The notes: generated from the sequence alone by a model not told the origin. Positions 25,506-35,064 are shown, numbered from the stretch's first letter. The stretch: 64,000 nt of DNA from Actinocrispum wychmicini (GCF_004345645.1 NZ_SLWS01000001.1:248001-312000); one strand, 5' to 3'. Numbers and translations are program-made.

Positions 25506-26410
25506 CGCCCCTCCCGCATCCGCCGCACCCAGTCACGGGCGGCCTGGTAGTCGTCGTCGGTGTTCTTCGCCGACGGAACCGACGGCGACTGGTCGGCCTT
25601 CGGGTACGAGCCGAGGAACCGGACCTGGTTGCTGTTGCGGTGCAGCGCGGCCAGCGCGCCAGCCACCCGCTCCTCCCCGATGTGCCCGTCGAGGTCCAGG
25701 TAGAACCGGTATTCGCCGATCTGGCCGCGCAACGGCCGGGACTCGATCCGGGTCAGGTTGATGCCCCGCAGCGCCAGTTCGGACAGCGTGCTCGCCAACG
25801 ACCCCGGCTCGGCGTGGGCGATCACGACCGCCAACGAGGTGCGGTCCGCGCCGGTCGGCTCCGGCACCCTCGTCGGCCGGCTCACCAGCAGGAACCGGGT
25901 CACGGCGTTGTCGACGTCGGCCACGTCGGTGGCCAGCGTCTCCAGCGAGTAGTGCGTGACGGCGACCGGTGCGCACACGGCCGCGTCGAACTCGCCGTCC
26001 TGGACCAGCACGGCAGCGGACGACGTGGACGTGGAAGCGACCGGCGTGGCGTTCGGCAGGTTCGCCGCGATCCAGTCGTGGACCTGCGTCAACGCGTGCG
26101 GATGGCTGGCGACGGTCTTCACGTCCTCGGCCCGCGTACCCGGCCGCACCAGGATGGAGAACCGCACAGGCAGGACACACTCGGCCACGGCGATCAACGG
26201 CTCGTCCTCGGCCAGCGCGTCCATCGTCGCTGTCACCGCGCCGCCGACGGAGTTCTCGATCGGCACACAGCCGGAGTCGACCTCGCCGGACCGGACCGCG
26301 GCAAGCACAAGCGGAACGGTCTCGACCGCGACCAGATCGGCGTCACCGAACGTTCGGGCGGCCTGCTCGGTGAACGTCCCCTGCGGTCCGAAGTAGGCGA
26401 TTCGTGGCAC
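25502..26410 (-). CDS. pheA: Prephenate dehydratase
   Basis: 302 residues. Residues 1-185 are the catalytic domain: IAYFGPQGTFTEQAA, PIENSVGGAVTATMD and the catalytic NAVTRFLLVS near residue 178. Residues ~200-280 form an ACT regulatory domain with GINLTRIESRPLRG, the phenylalanine-binding ESRP motif. It converts prephenate to phenylpyruvate in the cytosol and is probably feedback-inhibited by phenylalanine. The GTG at 26410 lies 6 nt after TATTGT, suggesting a leaderless mRNA. The frame is open further upstream but is non-coding there. Confidence 0.96.
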   Translation of the reverse strand: MPRIAYFGPQGTFTEQAARTFGDADLVAVETVPLVLAAVRSGEVDSGCVPIENSVGGAVTATMDALAEDEPLIAVAECVLPVRFSILVRPGTRAEDVKTVASHPHALTQVHDWIAANLPNATPVASTSTSSAAVLVQDGEFDAAVCAPVAVTHYSLETLATDVADVDNAVTRFLLVSRPTRVPEPTGADRTSLAVVIAHAEPGSLASTLSELALRGINLTRIESRPLRGQIGEYRFYLDLDGHIGEERVAGALAALHRNSNQVRFLGSYPKADQSPSVPSAKNTDDDYQAARDWVRRMREGR

Positions 26411-26416
26411 ATCCCC

Positions 26417-26422
26417 ACAATA
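26417..26422 (-). promoter_or_regulatory. -10 element of pheA, leaderless
   Basis: TATTGT on the minus strand, 6 nt before the pheA GTG, with no Shine-Dalgarno between. It supports GTG 26410 over longer readings. Confidence 0.5.
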
Positions 26423-26462
26423 GGGCCCCCGACGGCGGTTCCGGTGCCGCGCCGGGCCTGAC

Positions 26463-27071
26463 ATGCTGGGACTTGTGACCGCCGAATCGGAGGCAAGTAC
26501 GCGGGGCTTGTCGGGGTCTTATGCGCCGGAGCTGGCGCTGTGCGCGGTGGACGAACCACTGGCGCGGGCGTGGGAGGCGGCCTCGCGGGGACGCGCAGGC
26601 ATCCGCGTGCACCACGGATCGGTGCTCGACTCCCAGGTGCAGGCGGTGGTCAGCCCGGCGAACTCGTTCGGCTGGATGCGGAGCGGCGTCGACGCGCTGT
26701 ACGCCCAGGCGTTCCCGACCATCGAGCAGACCGTCCGCAGCGGCGTCCTGGCGTTCCACGGCGGCGAACTGCCGGTCGGTGAGGCCCTGATCGTGCCGAC
26801 GGGCGTGCCCGCGCCCGCGTGGCTGATCAGCGCGCCGACCATGCGGCAGCCTGGCGAACAGCTGCCCGCGGACACCGTGCACCCGTACCTGGCGGCGCGG
26901 GGGCTGTTCCGGCTATGGCAGAACGGTCTGCTGGACGATGGCGTGCTGATCCGTGACGTCGTGCACTCCATCGGCTTACCTGGGCTCGGTACGGGTACGG
27001 GTGACGTGTCCCCGGAGACCTGCGCGCGTCAGGTCATGGCCGCGTGGGACGAGGTGTTCTCACAGCGTTAG
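26463..27071 (+). CDS. Macro domain protein
   Basis: 202 residues. The ADP-ribose-binding fold is recognisable from VQAVVSPANSFGWMRSGVD near residue 63 (the Asn loop) and GLGTGTGDVSPETCARQVM near residue 176. Macro domains bind or hydrolyse ADP-ribose and its derivatives. The first ~40 residues are not typical and may be a short regulatory extension. An ATG at 26463 and a GTG at 26475 are both possible starts. It is divergent from pheA (52 bp apart) and overlaps the GNAT gene tail to tail by 12 bp. No ADP-ribosyltransferase is adjacent. Confidence 0.88.
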   Translation: MLGLVTAESEASTRGLSGSYAPELALCAVDEPLARAWEAASRGRAGIRVHHGSVLDSQVQAVVSPANSFGWMRSGVDALYAQAFPTIEQTVRSGVLAFHGGELPVGEALIVPTGVPAPAWLISAPTMRQPGEQLPADTVHPYLAARGLFRLWQNGLLDDGVLIRDVVHSIGLPGLGTGTGDVSPETCARQVMAAWDEVFSQR

Positions 27072-27545
27072 CTCCAGTTCCAGCTCGTCGGTGATCGGGA
27101 TGCCGTGGTTGCCGAGCAGCGGGATCTCCGGTTTGCTCGCCCGCGCCGTGGCGACCGCCCCGACCCGCAGTTCGCGCATGCGGAAACCGCGCCGCTGGTA
27201 GTACCGGATCGCGTCGGTGTTGTCGTTCGTCGTCATCAGGATGATCCGCGCGCAGCCCTCCGTACGCACCCGCTCGACCATCGCGTTCAGCAACGCCGTC
27301 CCGATTCCCTGCCCGTCCTGGAAGCTGTTGAAGGTCACCAGCTCAGCCGTGGTCCCCTCGACGGAATAGGTGAGCAAGCCGACAACCTCGCCGTCCTGTT
27401 CGGCGATCAGGCCGGGCAACCGGCCCGGTTCGAGGACCCGGCCGTGTCCAACGACAACCGTTGGGGCACCCCAGCTTTCGGTCACCAGTTGGGCGACAGT
27501 CGCCTGGTCGGCGGGCCCGGTCGGCCGCATCGTGTAGTTCGTCAC
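27060..27545 (-). CDS. GNAT family N-acetyltransferase
   Basis: 161 residues from the GTG at 27545, where the protein begins TNYTMRPTGPADQ, typical for the fold. The acetyl-CoA pyrophosphate loop GQGIGTALLNAMVERV is near residue 82 and the late strand-helix NTDAIRYYQRRGFRM near residue 118. The substrate is unknown. The longer frame starting at 27656 would add residues with no family similarity and is not preferred. Confidence 0.88.
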   Translation of the reverse strand: MTNYTMRPTGPADQATVAQLVTESWGAPTVVVGHGRVLEPGRLPGLIAEQDGEVVGLLTYSVEGTTAELVTFNSFQDGQGIGTALLNAMVERVRTEGCARIILMTTNDNTDAIRYYQRRGFRMRELRVGAVATARASKPEIPLLGNHGIPITDELELELTL

Positions 27546-27614
27546 AGCGCAAGCGTGCCAGTGAACACCTACCGTTAGGGCGAAGTTTCCCTGCCTCGGC
27601 GAGGAGTGGGCGCG

Positions 27615-28538
27615 ATGGCGCGCGTGCGAGACCTGACCCCGTATGTCGAGCTGCATCGGGACCAGTGGAGAGAGCTACGCAAATCGACCCCTTTGCCGTT
27701 GAGCGCGGGCGACCTGGCCGGGCTGCGCGGCCTGAACGACCCGGTCGACCTCGGTGAGGTGGCCGAGGTCTACCTGCCGCTGTCGCGGCTGATCAACCTG
27801 CAGGTCGCCGCCAGACAACGGCTCAGCGACGCGATCGCGACCTTCCTGGGTGAGAAGGAGAAGGTCCCGTTCATCATCGGTGTCGCGGGTAGCGTCGCCG
27901 TGGGCAAGTCCACGACCGCGCGTGTCCTGCGCGCACTGCTGGCTCGTTGGCCGGATCACCCGCAGGTGGACCTCGTCACGACGGACGGGTTCCTGTTGCC
28001 GCGCGCCGAGCTGATGCGCAGGGGCATCATGCACCGCAAGGGATTCCCGGAAAGCTACGACCGCAGGGCGTTGCTCCGGTTCGTGTCCGAGGTGAAGTCC
28101 GGTGCGCCCGAGGTCCGCGCGCCCGTCTACTCGCACCTGCTGTACGACATCGTGCCTGGTGAGGAGCAGGTCGTCCGGCGGCCGGACATCCTCATCGTGG
28201 AGGGGCTGAACGTGCTGCAGCCGGGGCCGCGGCTGCACGTGGCGGACCTGTTCGACTTCTCGATCTTCGTGGACGCGCACACCGAGGACGTGGCCCGCTG
28301 GTACGTGGAACGGTTCCTCACCCTGCGGCACACCGCGTTCGCCAACCCCGAGTCGCACTTCCACCACTACGCGTCCCTGTCGGACGCGGAGGCACGCGTG
28401 GAGGCCATGCAGCTGTGGACCCAGATCAACGAGCCCAACCTGGTGCAGAACATCCTGCCCACCAAGCCACGGGCCACCCTGGTGCTGCGCAAGGCCCCTG
28501 ATCACAGCGTGTGCCGGGTCCGGCTGCGGAAGCTCTAG
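27615..28538 (+). CDS. coaA: Type I pantothenate kinase
   Basis: 307 residues. The P-loop [17 protein letters not shown] is near residue 94. Pantothenate and CoA contacts are visible in [14 protein letters not shown] near residue 120, [14 protein letters not shown] near residue 141 and [11 protein letters not shown] near residue 196. It phosphorylates pantothenate in the first step of CoA synthesis. AGGAG 8 nt before the ATG at 27615 favours this start over the GTG at 27606. The stop overlaps the -10 of the DosR-like regulator. Confidence 0.97.
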   Translation: MARVRDLTPYVELHRDQWRELRKSTPLPLSAGDLAGLRGLNDPVDLGEVAEVYLPLSRLINLQVAARQRLSDAIATFLGEKEKVPFIIGVAGSVAVGKSTTARVLRALLARWPDHPQVDLVTTDGFLLPRAELMRRGIMHRKGFPESYDRRALLRFVSEVKSGAPEVRAPVYSHLLYDIVPGEEQVVRRPDILIVEGLNVLQPGPRLHVADLFDFSIFVDAHTEDVARWYVERFLTLRHTAFANPESHFHHYASLSDAEARVEAMQLWTQINEPNLVQNILPTKPRATLVLRKAPDHSVCRVRLRKL

Positions 28539-28541
28539 GCT
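28536..28541 (+). promoter_or_regulatory. -10 element of the DosR-like regulator, leaderless
   Basis: TAGGCT begins on the coaA stop codon and is followed by exactly 7 nt and then the ATG at 28549. The regulator can therefore be transcribed separately from coaA. Confidence 0.5.
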
Positions 28542-28548
28542 GGTTGCC

Positions 28549-29181
28549 ATGGCTGTCCGGTTGCTGCTGGTCGACGACCACGAGGTCGTCCGCCGCGGCC
28601 TGCGTGACCTGCTGGACGGCAACGACGACATCCAGGTCGTGGCCGAGGCGGGCAGCGTGGGCGAGGCGCTGGTGCGGGCCACGGCGGCCAAGCCGGACGT
28701 GGCGATCGTGGACGTCCGGCTGCCGGACGGCGACGGCGTGGAGCTGTGCCGGACGCTGCGCGCGCTGCCGGACGGCCCCCGGTGCCTGGTGCTGACGGCG
28801 TTCGACGACGAAGAGGCGTTGGTCGGCGCGATCATGGCGGGCGCGTCCGGGTATCTGCTCAAGCAGGTGCGCGGCCAGGACCTCGTGACGGCCGTGCACG
28901 AAGTGGCGGCGGGGCGGTCGTTGCTGGACCCCGTCACCACCGCGCGAGTGCTTGAACGCATGCGTCGCGCGGCCGACTCGGACGAGTTGAACTCGTTGAC
29001 CGACCGCGAACGCAAGGTCCTCGAACTGATCGGCGAGGGCCTGACGAACAGGCAGATCGCCGAACGCCTGTTCCTCGCGGAGAAGACCGTGAAGAACTAC
29101 GTGACCTCGGTGCTGGCGAAACTCAACATGGAACGCCGCACCCAGGCCGCCGCGTGGGTCGCCCGACGGTCAACGCGCTAG
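28549..29181 (+). CDS. DosR/DevR-like response regulator
   Basis: 210 residues. The receiver domain begins LLLVDDHEVVRRGLRDLL, with phosphoacceptor Asp-55 in VDVRLPDGDGVELCR. The C-terminal LuxR helix-turn-helix ends in FLAEKTVKNYVTSVLAKLNM, close to the DosR recognition helix, including the Lys and Asn that contact DNA. From memory, it resembles M. tuberculosis DosR along its whole length. The likely partner kinase is at 29778-30902 on the other strand, beyond a short membrane-protein gene. A DosR-like palindrome lies upstream of cydA at 36598. Control of the cyd operon is inference. Confidence 0.93.
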   Translation: MAVRLLLVDDHEVVRRGLRDLLDGNDDIQVVAEAGSVGEALVRATAAKPDVAIVDVRLPDGDGVELCRTLRALPDGPRCLVLTAFDDEEALVGAIMAGASGYLLKQVRGQDLVTAVHEVAAGRSLLDPVTTARVLERMRRAADSDELNSLTDRERKVLELIGEGLTNRQIAERLFLAEKTVKNYVTSVLAKLNMERRTQAAAWVARRSTR

Positions 29182-29733
29182 CGCGCCCTCCGTCAGCTGC
29201 GCCCGAGCGGCCCTCGCGGCCAGTTCGGCGTTCGCCCGGTACGTGACGCTGGTGACCGGCGTGATCGACAGCACCACGCCGAGCAGCACGCTGAACACCG
29301 CCATCAGGTAGAACCTGTCGTCGGCCGAGGCACCCAGGATCAACGAGACGCCACCGAAGACCGTCGCCACGACAGTGACGGCTCGGGCGAGCCAGGCGGG
29401 CGGCAGGTCCGTCTTCAGGTACGTCTCGGCCATGGTCACCACGACGGGCGCGAGCCGCGGTTCGGCCAGGCCGCCCACGCGCACGACCTTCCAGGCTGCC
29501 CGCCGGTCCGTTTGGCGGAACGTCCGCACGGCCGGGTAGTTCACCGGCAACGGCCGAAGCCCCAGCATCGCGATCAGGGACGTGGTGGTCGCCTGCAGTC
29601 CGTACATGACCGCGGCGATGGGATTGCCCTGCCTGACGCCGAAGAAGACGCCCACGGCCAGACCAAGCCCGACGCTCAAGTGGATGGTGTATCGACCCGT
29701 GTGCCTAGATCTGCGCCTTCCGGCAGCATCCAT
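29170..29733 (-). CDS. Polytopic membrane protein of unknown function
   Basis: 187 residues. After a basic N-terminus (MDAAGRRRSRHTGRY) come two hydrophobic segments (residues ~15-60), a polar stretch and two more spans at ~115-160. I do not recognise a family. The ATG at 29733 lies 8 nt after a TACGCT -10, which supports the start over the much longer open frame. It is next to the kinase of the cyd operon on the same strand (44 bp gap) but may have its own promoter. The tail overlaps the DosR-like regulator by 12 bp. Confidence 0.75.
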   Translation of the reverse strand: MDAAGRRRSRHTGRYTIHLSVGLGLAVGVFFGVRQGNPIAAVMYGLQATTTSLIAMLGLRPLPVNYPAVRTFRQTDRRAAWKVVRVGGLAEPRLAPVVVTMAETYLKTDLPPAWLARAVTVVATVFGGVSLILGASADDRFYLMAVFSVLLGVVLSITPVTSVTYRANAELAARAARAQLTEGALAR

Positions 29734-29741
29734 GAGGAAGA

Positions 29742-29747
29742 AGCGTA
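29742..29747 (-). promoter_or_regulatory. -10 element of the 29170-29733 gene, leaderless
   Basis: TACGCT 8 nt before the ATG at 29733, in the 44 bp gap after the kinase stop. Confidence 0.4.
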
Positions 29748-29777
29748 CGACGGTTTCCCGGCCCGTGGGGCATCGAT

Positions 29778-30902
29778 TTAGCGCAACGGGACCTTCCAGA
29801 CGACCGTCGTGCCGGCGCGCGCGGACGAGCGGACCTCGCAGTGGCCGCCGGCGTCCTCGGCGCGCTCCTCCAGGTGCTTGAGCCCGCGCCGGCTCACCCC
29901 GGGCGGGATGCCGCAGCCGTTGTCGATCACGTCGAGCTCGAGTTTCTTGGCGTCCACCAGCAGGCGGACCGTGACCCAGCTGGCCCCGGAGTGCCGGACC
30001 ACGTTGGACAGCGCCTCGCGGAGCGCGGCCCTGGTGTGATCGGCCAGGTGGCTCGGGACCGCGCTCAGGTCGCCGGCCACGTCGAGTTTGGGCTGGAAGC
30101 CGAGCAGTTCGCCGGCGGTGTCCACCTCGGAACGCACCGACTCGGCCAGGTCCGAGGGTTCGGTGGGGTCGGGGTTGCGCAGGGCCCGGACCGTGGCGCG
30201 GACTTCGGCGATGGTCGTGTCGAGCTGGTCCACCGCGTCCGCCAACCGGGCCGCGTCGGTTTTGGCCAGGCGTTTCGCCGGCCGGCGGGCGAGCAGGTCG
30301 AGCTGCATCCCGGCGCCGTAGAGCCGTTGGACGACGACGTCGTGCAGGTTGCGGGCGATTCGCTCGCGCTCCTCGAAGATCGCGATCCGCTGCCGGGCGT
30401 TCGAGCCTTCGGCCAGCACCAGCACCAGGCCGGCCTGGGCGGCGAACGCGGTGAGGACGTCGACGGTCACGGGCGCAAACGGTTGCGCGCCTTTCTTTCG
30501 GTAGACCGTCAACGCCCCGAGCCGGCGTTCCCGGGTGCCGAAGGGCGCGGCCGCGAACGGCCCGTACGCCCAGAGATCCTTCGGGACGAACGGAGACGTC
30601 CGCGGGTCCGTGGTCAGGTCGTCCACGACCACTGGGATGCCACTGCGGGCCACCCGAGCGGCCGACGACCGCGGCGACAGCACCAGGCCGACCGGGCTCT
30701 CGCCGGCGTGGCCGTGGGCGGCCTCGATGGTGAGCCTGCCGTCCTCCTCGCGGGCCATCACCAGGCCCAGGTCGGCTTCGGCGAGTTCGGCCGCGCACGC
30801 CACGACGCGGCTGAGCACCGATTCCGGGTCGTCGCCGGACAGCGCAGCCGTCGCGATCTCGGTGGACGCGGACAGCGCCCGCGCGGCAAGTGTCGGATCC
30901 AT
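29778..30902 (-). CDS. GAF-domain sensor histidine kinase (DevS-like, in the cyd operon)
   Basis: 374 residues. A GAF domain covers residues ~15-165. The HisKA_3 helix has His-187 in RIARNLHDVVVQRLYG, and a HATPase_c domain has VIDNGCGIPPGVSRRGLKHLEERA near residue 330. At the place where DosS GAF-A carries its heme-ligand His, this protein reads FVPKDLWAYGPF, so heme binding in the same way is unlikely. No membrane span is present. Its start is 14 bp after the cydDC stop, so it is very probably the fourth gene of cydA-cydB-cydDC-kinase. Redox or oxygen sensing is inferred from that linkage. Confidence 0.92.
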   Translation of the reverse strand: MDPTLAARALSASTEIATAALSGDDPESVLSRVVACAAELAEADLGLVMAREEDGRLTIEAAHGHAGESPVGLVLSPRSSAARVARSGIPVVVDDLTTDPRTSPFVPKDLWAYGPFAAAPFGTRERRLGALTVYRKKGAQPFAPVTVDVLTAFAAQAGLVLVLAEGSNARQRIAIFEERERIARNLHDVVVQRLYGAGMQLDLLARRPAKRLAKTDAARLADAVDQLDTTIAEVRATVRALRNPDPTEPSDLAESVRSEVDTAGELLGFQPKLDVAGDLSAVPSHLADHTRAALREALSNVVRHSGASWVTVRLLVDAKKLELDVIDNGCGIPPGVSRRGLKHLEERAEDAGGHCEVRSSARAGTTVVWKVPLR

Positions 30903-30916
30903 GAGTGACAACAAGG

Positions 30917-33900
30917 CTATGCCACCCGCCCTTGCGCCACGCGGATCACCATGTCCGCTTCGACCGCTTCCTCGGGCCGGTGCGTGACGTGGATCAGCGT
31001 CCGGCCCCGCAACGACTCGGCCAGGCCCGCCAGCACGGTCCTGGCCGTGCCGACGTCCAGGTGCGCGGTGGGTTCGTCCAGCACGACCAGGTCCGAGTGC
31101 GGGACGGCGACGAGGGCCCTGGCCAGGGCCAGCCGGTCGGCCTCGCCGCCGGAGACCGGGCCGACCCGCTCGCCCAGCCGGCTCCGCCACCGCCCCAGTC
31201 CGGCCCTGGTCAACGCGTCGGCGAGTTGTTCGTCACAGGCGTGCGGGTCGCCCAGCCGGAGGTTCTCCCGGATGGTCGTGGAGACGAGCTGCGGCTCCTG
31301 TGGGCACCACGCCACGCGTTCGGGGACCTGGGCCACGCCGCGTTCGGCCGGCAGGAACCCCAGCAGCAGCGCCAGCAACGTGGACTTGCCGGCCCCCGAC
31401 GGCCCCAGGACGGCCACGTGCGCCCCGGCCGGGATGTCCAGCGTGACGTCCCGCAGGCTCGGCTCGACCGCGCCGGGCCAGCGGACGTCCACGTTCTTCA
31501 GGCTGATGCCGACGCCGCGGTTGGGCTGCCCATGTGGTTCGAGCGTCTCGTCGAGCAGGGTCCCCAGTCGTGTGTACGCCGTATACAAGGCGGCTCTGTG
31601 CTGCGTGGCTGGCGGGAGCATGGCGAGAACCTCGACCAGCGCCAACGGCACGAGAGCGAGCACGGGGTTCCCGCTCGCCGCGCCCACCACTGCGGCCGCA
31701 CCAGTGACGAGCGTGATCAACGCCGTCGCGGCGCCCGCCCCGAACGCCTGTCGCCGGGCCCGCGCGGTCAACTCCGCGTCCTGGGCTTCGATGTCCGCAC
31801 GCCACTGCCTGTCGGCGCCGAACACGATGAGTTCCGGCGCAGCCTCCAGCAGAGCGAGGATCGTCGCCGCGATCTGCCGTCGGTTCTCCGCGAGCGCCAG
31901 CGTCGCCCGGTGTTCCAACGTCCGCGCGAGCCACGGCGCCCCGATTCCGCCGAGCAGCACCGCGACCGCGAGAGCAAGCCCGGCAACGGGTGAGATCACG
32001 GCCTGAATCGTCACCGCGATACCGCAGACGACCGCCGCGACCAGCGGCGGAACGAGGACACGCGGGGTGAGGTCCCGGACCGTGTCCACGTCGTCGACCA
32101 GCTTCCGCAGCCCCTCACCGCGGGCCATGCCGGCGGTCCTGGCGGGCCCGAGGGCGACCAGCCGGTCCCACAGCCGCACCCGCAGGTCGATGGCCGCCCG
32201 GAAGGCCGCGTCGTGCGTGACGAGTCGTTCGGCGTATCGCAGGCCGGCCCTGGCCAGGCCGAACGTGCGCACACCCACGATCGCCACGGACAACGTGAGG
32301 ATCGGCGGCTGTTCCGCGGCTTTCGCGATCAGCCACGCCGAGGTCGCCGTCAACGCCACGCCGCTGGCCAGCGCGAACGCCCCGAGCAGCGCGCCGAACA
32401 CCATCCGCCGGGTCAGCCGCGGCTTGGCCGTCGTCCCGCTTGAGTCCATAGTGGACGTTGCCACGGCGACCGGTTCGGGCGCCTCCTGGGTCACGGCCGT
32501 CTTCCGGTGGGTGGCAAGCAGAACAGCCACACCGTCGTCGCGAACCTGGTGGATCGCCGCCATCACCCGGCCGGCGGTGGCACTGTCGAGCTGGGCCGTC
32601 GGCTCGTCCAACAGCAGCACGCGCGCGCCCCGCCGGACCCGCAGCAACGCTCGGGCGATGGCGACCCGCTGCCGCTCCCCCGTGGACAGTTCGATGACGC
32701 GTCGTTCCAGCAGATGGCCCGCGACAGCCAGGTCAGCGACCTCGCGCAGTTCTGGGACTGTCGGCGGCACGTTCCGGTCGCTCACCGCCAGTCGCAGCTC
32801 GTCCGCCACGGTCTCGCAGGCGAACGCGGGTCGCTGCGGGACCCACGCCACGATCCGCCGCCACGCCTCGTCGTCGGCACAGCCGTCGATCTCGATCGAC
32901 CCGGCGTCCGGCCGCACGAACCCGAGCAGCGCGGCGATCGTGGTCGACTTCCCCGACCCGCTGGCGCTATCCAGCCGCACCAGCTCACCGGGACGCAGCT
33001 CGAACGAGATCCCGTCCGGCGCGAACCCCGCCCGCCGAGCCACCCGCAGTTCCTTGACCCGCACGGACACCTGCTCGCCCGGCTGATATCGCGAGTCGAC
33101 AGGCCGCCGAGGCCCGAGGAGGCCGTGCACTCGGCGAACGGCCTCAAGGCCGTCCTCGCTCGCGTGGTGCGCGGCTCCGGCGGCGCGCAACGGGAAGTAG
33201 CACTCCGGCGCGAGAATGAGGACGAACAGCCCGACCGACAACGTCAACTCGCCGGAGACCAGCCGGACACCGATGATCACCGCGATCACGGCCACCGACA
33301 GCGTCGCCACCAACTCCAGCACCAGCGCGGAGGCGAATGCCGCCCGCAGGGTCGACAACGTCGTCCTGCGGTGCTGGTCGGACACCCGGCGAACCGCGGC
33401 GGCTTGCGCGGAAGCGCGCCGGAACGCCGTCAGCACAGGCAAAGCACGGATCAGTTCAAGCATGTGCGCGGACAGCCGTGCGGACGCGTCCGCCGCCTCG
33501 GCCACTCGGGTCTTGGTCCACAGCCCGATCAGGATCGCGAACACCGGCACCAGCGGCAGGGTCACCGCGACCACGACCGCCGACGGCCAGTCCGCGAACA
33601 ACACCGCCGCGCCGACCGAAACGGGCACGACAGCCGCGTTCACCAGAGCCGGCAGGTAGCTCGTGAAGTACCCGTCGAGCGCGTCCAACCCCTTGGTGGC
33701 CAAGACCGTCAGCGACGCCGGCCCCTGCTCGGTGATCCACTCCGGGCCACAGTCCATGGCAGTGGACACGACCGACGCCCGAAGTTCCTCCTTGGCTCCG
33801 GCCGCCGCCCGAGCCGCCACGACCTGGGTCGCCCACCCCAACAGCGCCCGCGCGACGACCGCCACCGCGAGCACCCACAACATCCCGTGGCCGGTCAGCG

Positions 33901-34060
33901 CCGACGACAACGACCAAGCCTGCGCCACCAGCGCCATCGCTGTCAGGAACGACAGCAGGACACAGGTGGCCAACGCTCGGCGCGCACCGGATGGCAGCGC
34001 GCCGAGCGGGCCGCTCCCTGGCCGGTTCAGGGCGGGTGTTCCCCGGCTGGGAGAGCTCAT
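30917..34060 (-). CDS. cydDC: CydDC fusion ABC transporter for cytochrome bd assembly
   Basis: 1047 residues, CydD and CydC joined in one chain as is common in actinobacteria. Each half has six membrane spans then an ATPase domain. In the first ATPase the Walker A reads SASGSGKSTT (first Gly replaced by Ser) and the signature is LSTGERQR. In the second they are GPSGAGKST and VSGGEADR. The first site therefore departs from consensus in both elements. CydDC exports thiols such as cysteine or glutathione (mycothiol-related here) and is needed to assemble cytochrome bd. The ATG at 34060 overlaps the cydB stop. Confidence 0.95.
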   Translation of the reverse strand: MSSPSRGTPALNRPGSGPLGALPSGARRALATCVLLSFLTAMALVAQAWSLSSALTGHGMLWVLAVAVVARALLGWATQVVAARAAAGAKEELRASVVSTAMDCGPEWITEQGPASLTVLATKGLDALDGYFTSYLPALVNAAVVPVSVGAAVLFADWPSAVVVAVTLPLVPVFAILIGLWTKTRVAEAADASARLSAHMLELIRALPVLTAFRRASAQAAAVRRVSDQHRRTTLSTLRAAFASALVLELVATLSVAVIAVIIGVRLVSGELTLSVGLFVLILAPECYFPLRAAGAAHHASEDGLEAVRRVHGLLGPRRPVDSRYQPGEQVSVRVKELRVARRAGFAPDGISFELRPGELVRLDSASGSGKSTTIAALLGFVRPDAGSIEIDGCADDEAWRRIVAWVPQRPAFACETVADELRLAVSDRNVPPTVPELREVADLAVAGHLLERRVIELSTGERQRVAIARALLRVRRGARVLLLDEPTAQLDSATAGRVMAAIHQVRDDGVAVLLATHRKTAVTQEAPEPVAVATSTMDSSGTTAKPRLTRRMVFGALLGAFALASGVALTATSAWLIAKAAEQPPILTLSVAIVGVRTFGLARAGLRYAERLVTHDAAFRAAIDLRVRLWDRLVALGPARTAGMARGEGLRKLVDDVDTVRDLTPRVLVPPLVAAVVCGIAVTIQAVISPVAGLALAVAVLLGGIGAPWLARTLEHRATLALAENRRQIAATILALLEAAPELIVFGADRQWRADIEAQDAELTARARRQAFGAGAATALITLVTGAAAVVGAASGNPVLALVPLALVEVLAMLPPATQHRAALYTAYTRLGTLLDETLEPHGQPNRGVGISLKNVDVRWPGAVEPSLRDVTLDIPAGAHVAVLGPSGAGKSTLLALLLGFLPAERGVAQVPERVAWCPQEPQLVSTTIRENLRLGDPHACDEQLADALTRAGLGRWRSRLGERVGPVSGGEADRLALARALVAVPHSDLVVLDEPTAHLDVGTARTVLAGLAESLRGRTLIHVTHRPEEAVEADMVIRVAQGRVA

Positions 34061-35064
34061 GGGACGTGCACTCGCGGGATGTGCTCGGTGGCGATCCGCT
34101 TGCGGAACACCCAGTACGTCCAGCCCTGGTAGACCAGGACCGCGGGCGCGCCGAGCCCGCCGATCCACGTCATGACCTTCAACGTGTACGGGTTCGACGC
34201 CGTGCCGGCGATCGTCAACGAGTACGCCGGATCCACAGTGGACGGAAGGACGTCCGGGTACAGCGCGCCGAACAACGTCACCACCGCCCCGACGATGGTC
34301 ACGCCCATCAACGCGAACGCCTGCCCCTCATGGCCGGCCGCGAGCCGGACCAACGCGGAAACCGCCGCTACCACCGCCACCGCCAGCGCGATCCACGTCC
34401 AACCAGAGCCAACGCGCAGTTGGACGACGAGCAGTAGCGCGAGCAACGGCAACAGCGCGACCGGCCCCGCTTTCAACCCCACCAGCCGGGCCCGCCGCCT
34501 GATCTCCCCCGACGTCTTCAACGCGATGAACACGGCGCCGTGCACGACCGAGTACCCGACGATCGCCAACGCCCCCACCGCCGTCTCCCACCCCAGGCCG
34601 GCGAACGGACCGCCGACCCGGTGCCCGGCCGCGTCGATCGGCAGGCCCAACACGTTCCACGACAACAGCAGGCCGACACCGAGCGCGGGCAGCAGCGACC
34701 CGGCGACGATCACCCGGTCCCAGTTCCGCCGCCACCGCGCGGAATCCACCTTCCCGCGGTACTCGAACGCCACACCCCGCCCGATCAGCCCGACGAGCAC
34801 CGCCAGCAACGGCAGGAAAGCCGAACTGAGCAGGGTCGCGTACCACCCGGGGAAGGCCGCGAAAGTGGCGCCGACCGCCACGATCAGCCAGACCTCGTTG
34901 CCGTCCCAGACCGGTCCGATCGTGTTGACCATGACCCGGCGTTCGGTGTCGTCCCGGCCGAGCACCGGCAGCAGCATGCCGACGCCGAAGTCGAAGCCCT
35001 CGAGGAACAGGTACCCGAGCCAGAAGAAGGCGATGATGAGAAACCAGACGAGTGCGAGATCCAT
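34057..35064 (-). CDS. cydB: Cytochrome bd ubiquinol/menaquinol oxidase subunit II
   Basis: 335 residues with about eight membrane spans and the family N-terminus ending FFWLGYLFLEGFDFGVGML, followed by GPVWDGNEVWL near residue 50. It is the structural partner of CydA in the high-affinity terminal oxidase. The gene is 12 bp downstream of cydA and overlaps cydDC by 4 bp (ATGA), so the operon is tightly coupled. Confidence 0.97.
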   Translation of the reverse strand: MDLALVWFLIIAFFWLGYLFLEGFDFGVGMLLPVLGRDDTERRVMVNTIGPVWDGNEVWLIVAVGATFAAFPGWYATLLSSAFLPLLAVLVGLIGRGVAFEYRGKVDSARWRRNWDRVIVAGSLLPALGVGLLLSWNVLGLPIDAAGHRVGGPFAGLGWETAVGALAIVGYSVVHGAVFIALKTSGEIRRRARLVGLKAGPVALLPLLALLLVVQLRVGSGWTWIALAVAVVAAVSALVRLAAGHEGQAFALMGVTIVGAVVTLFGALYPDVLPSTVDPAYSLTIAGTASNPYTLKVMTWIGGLGAPAVLVYQGWTYWVFRKRIATEHIPRVHVP

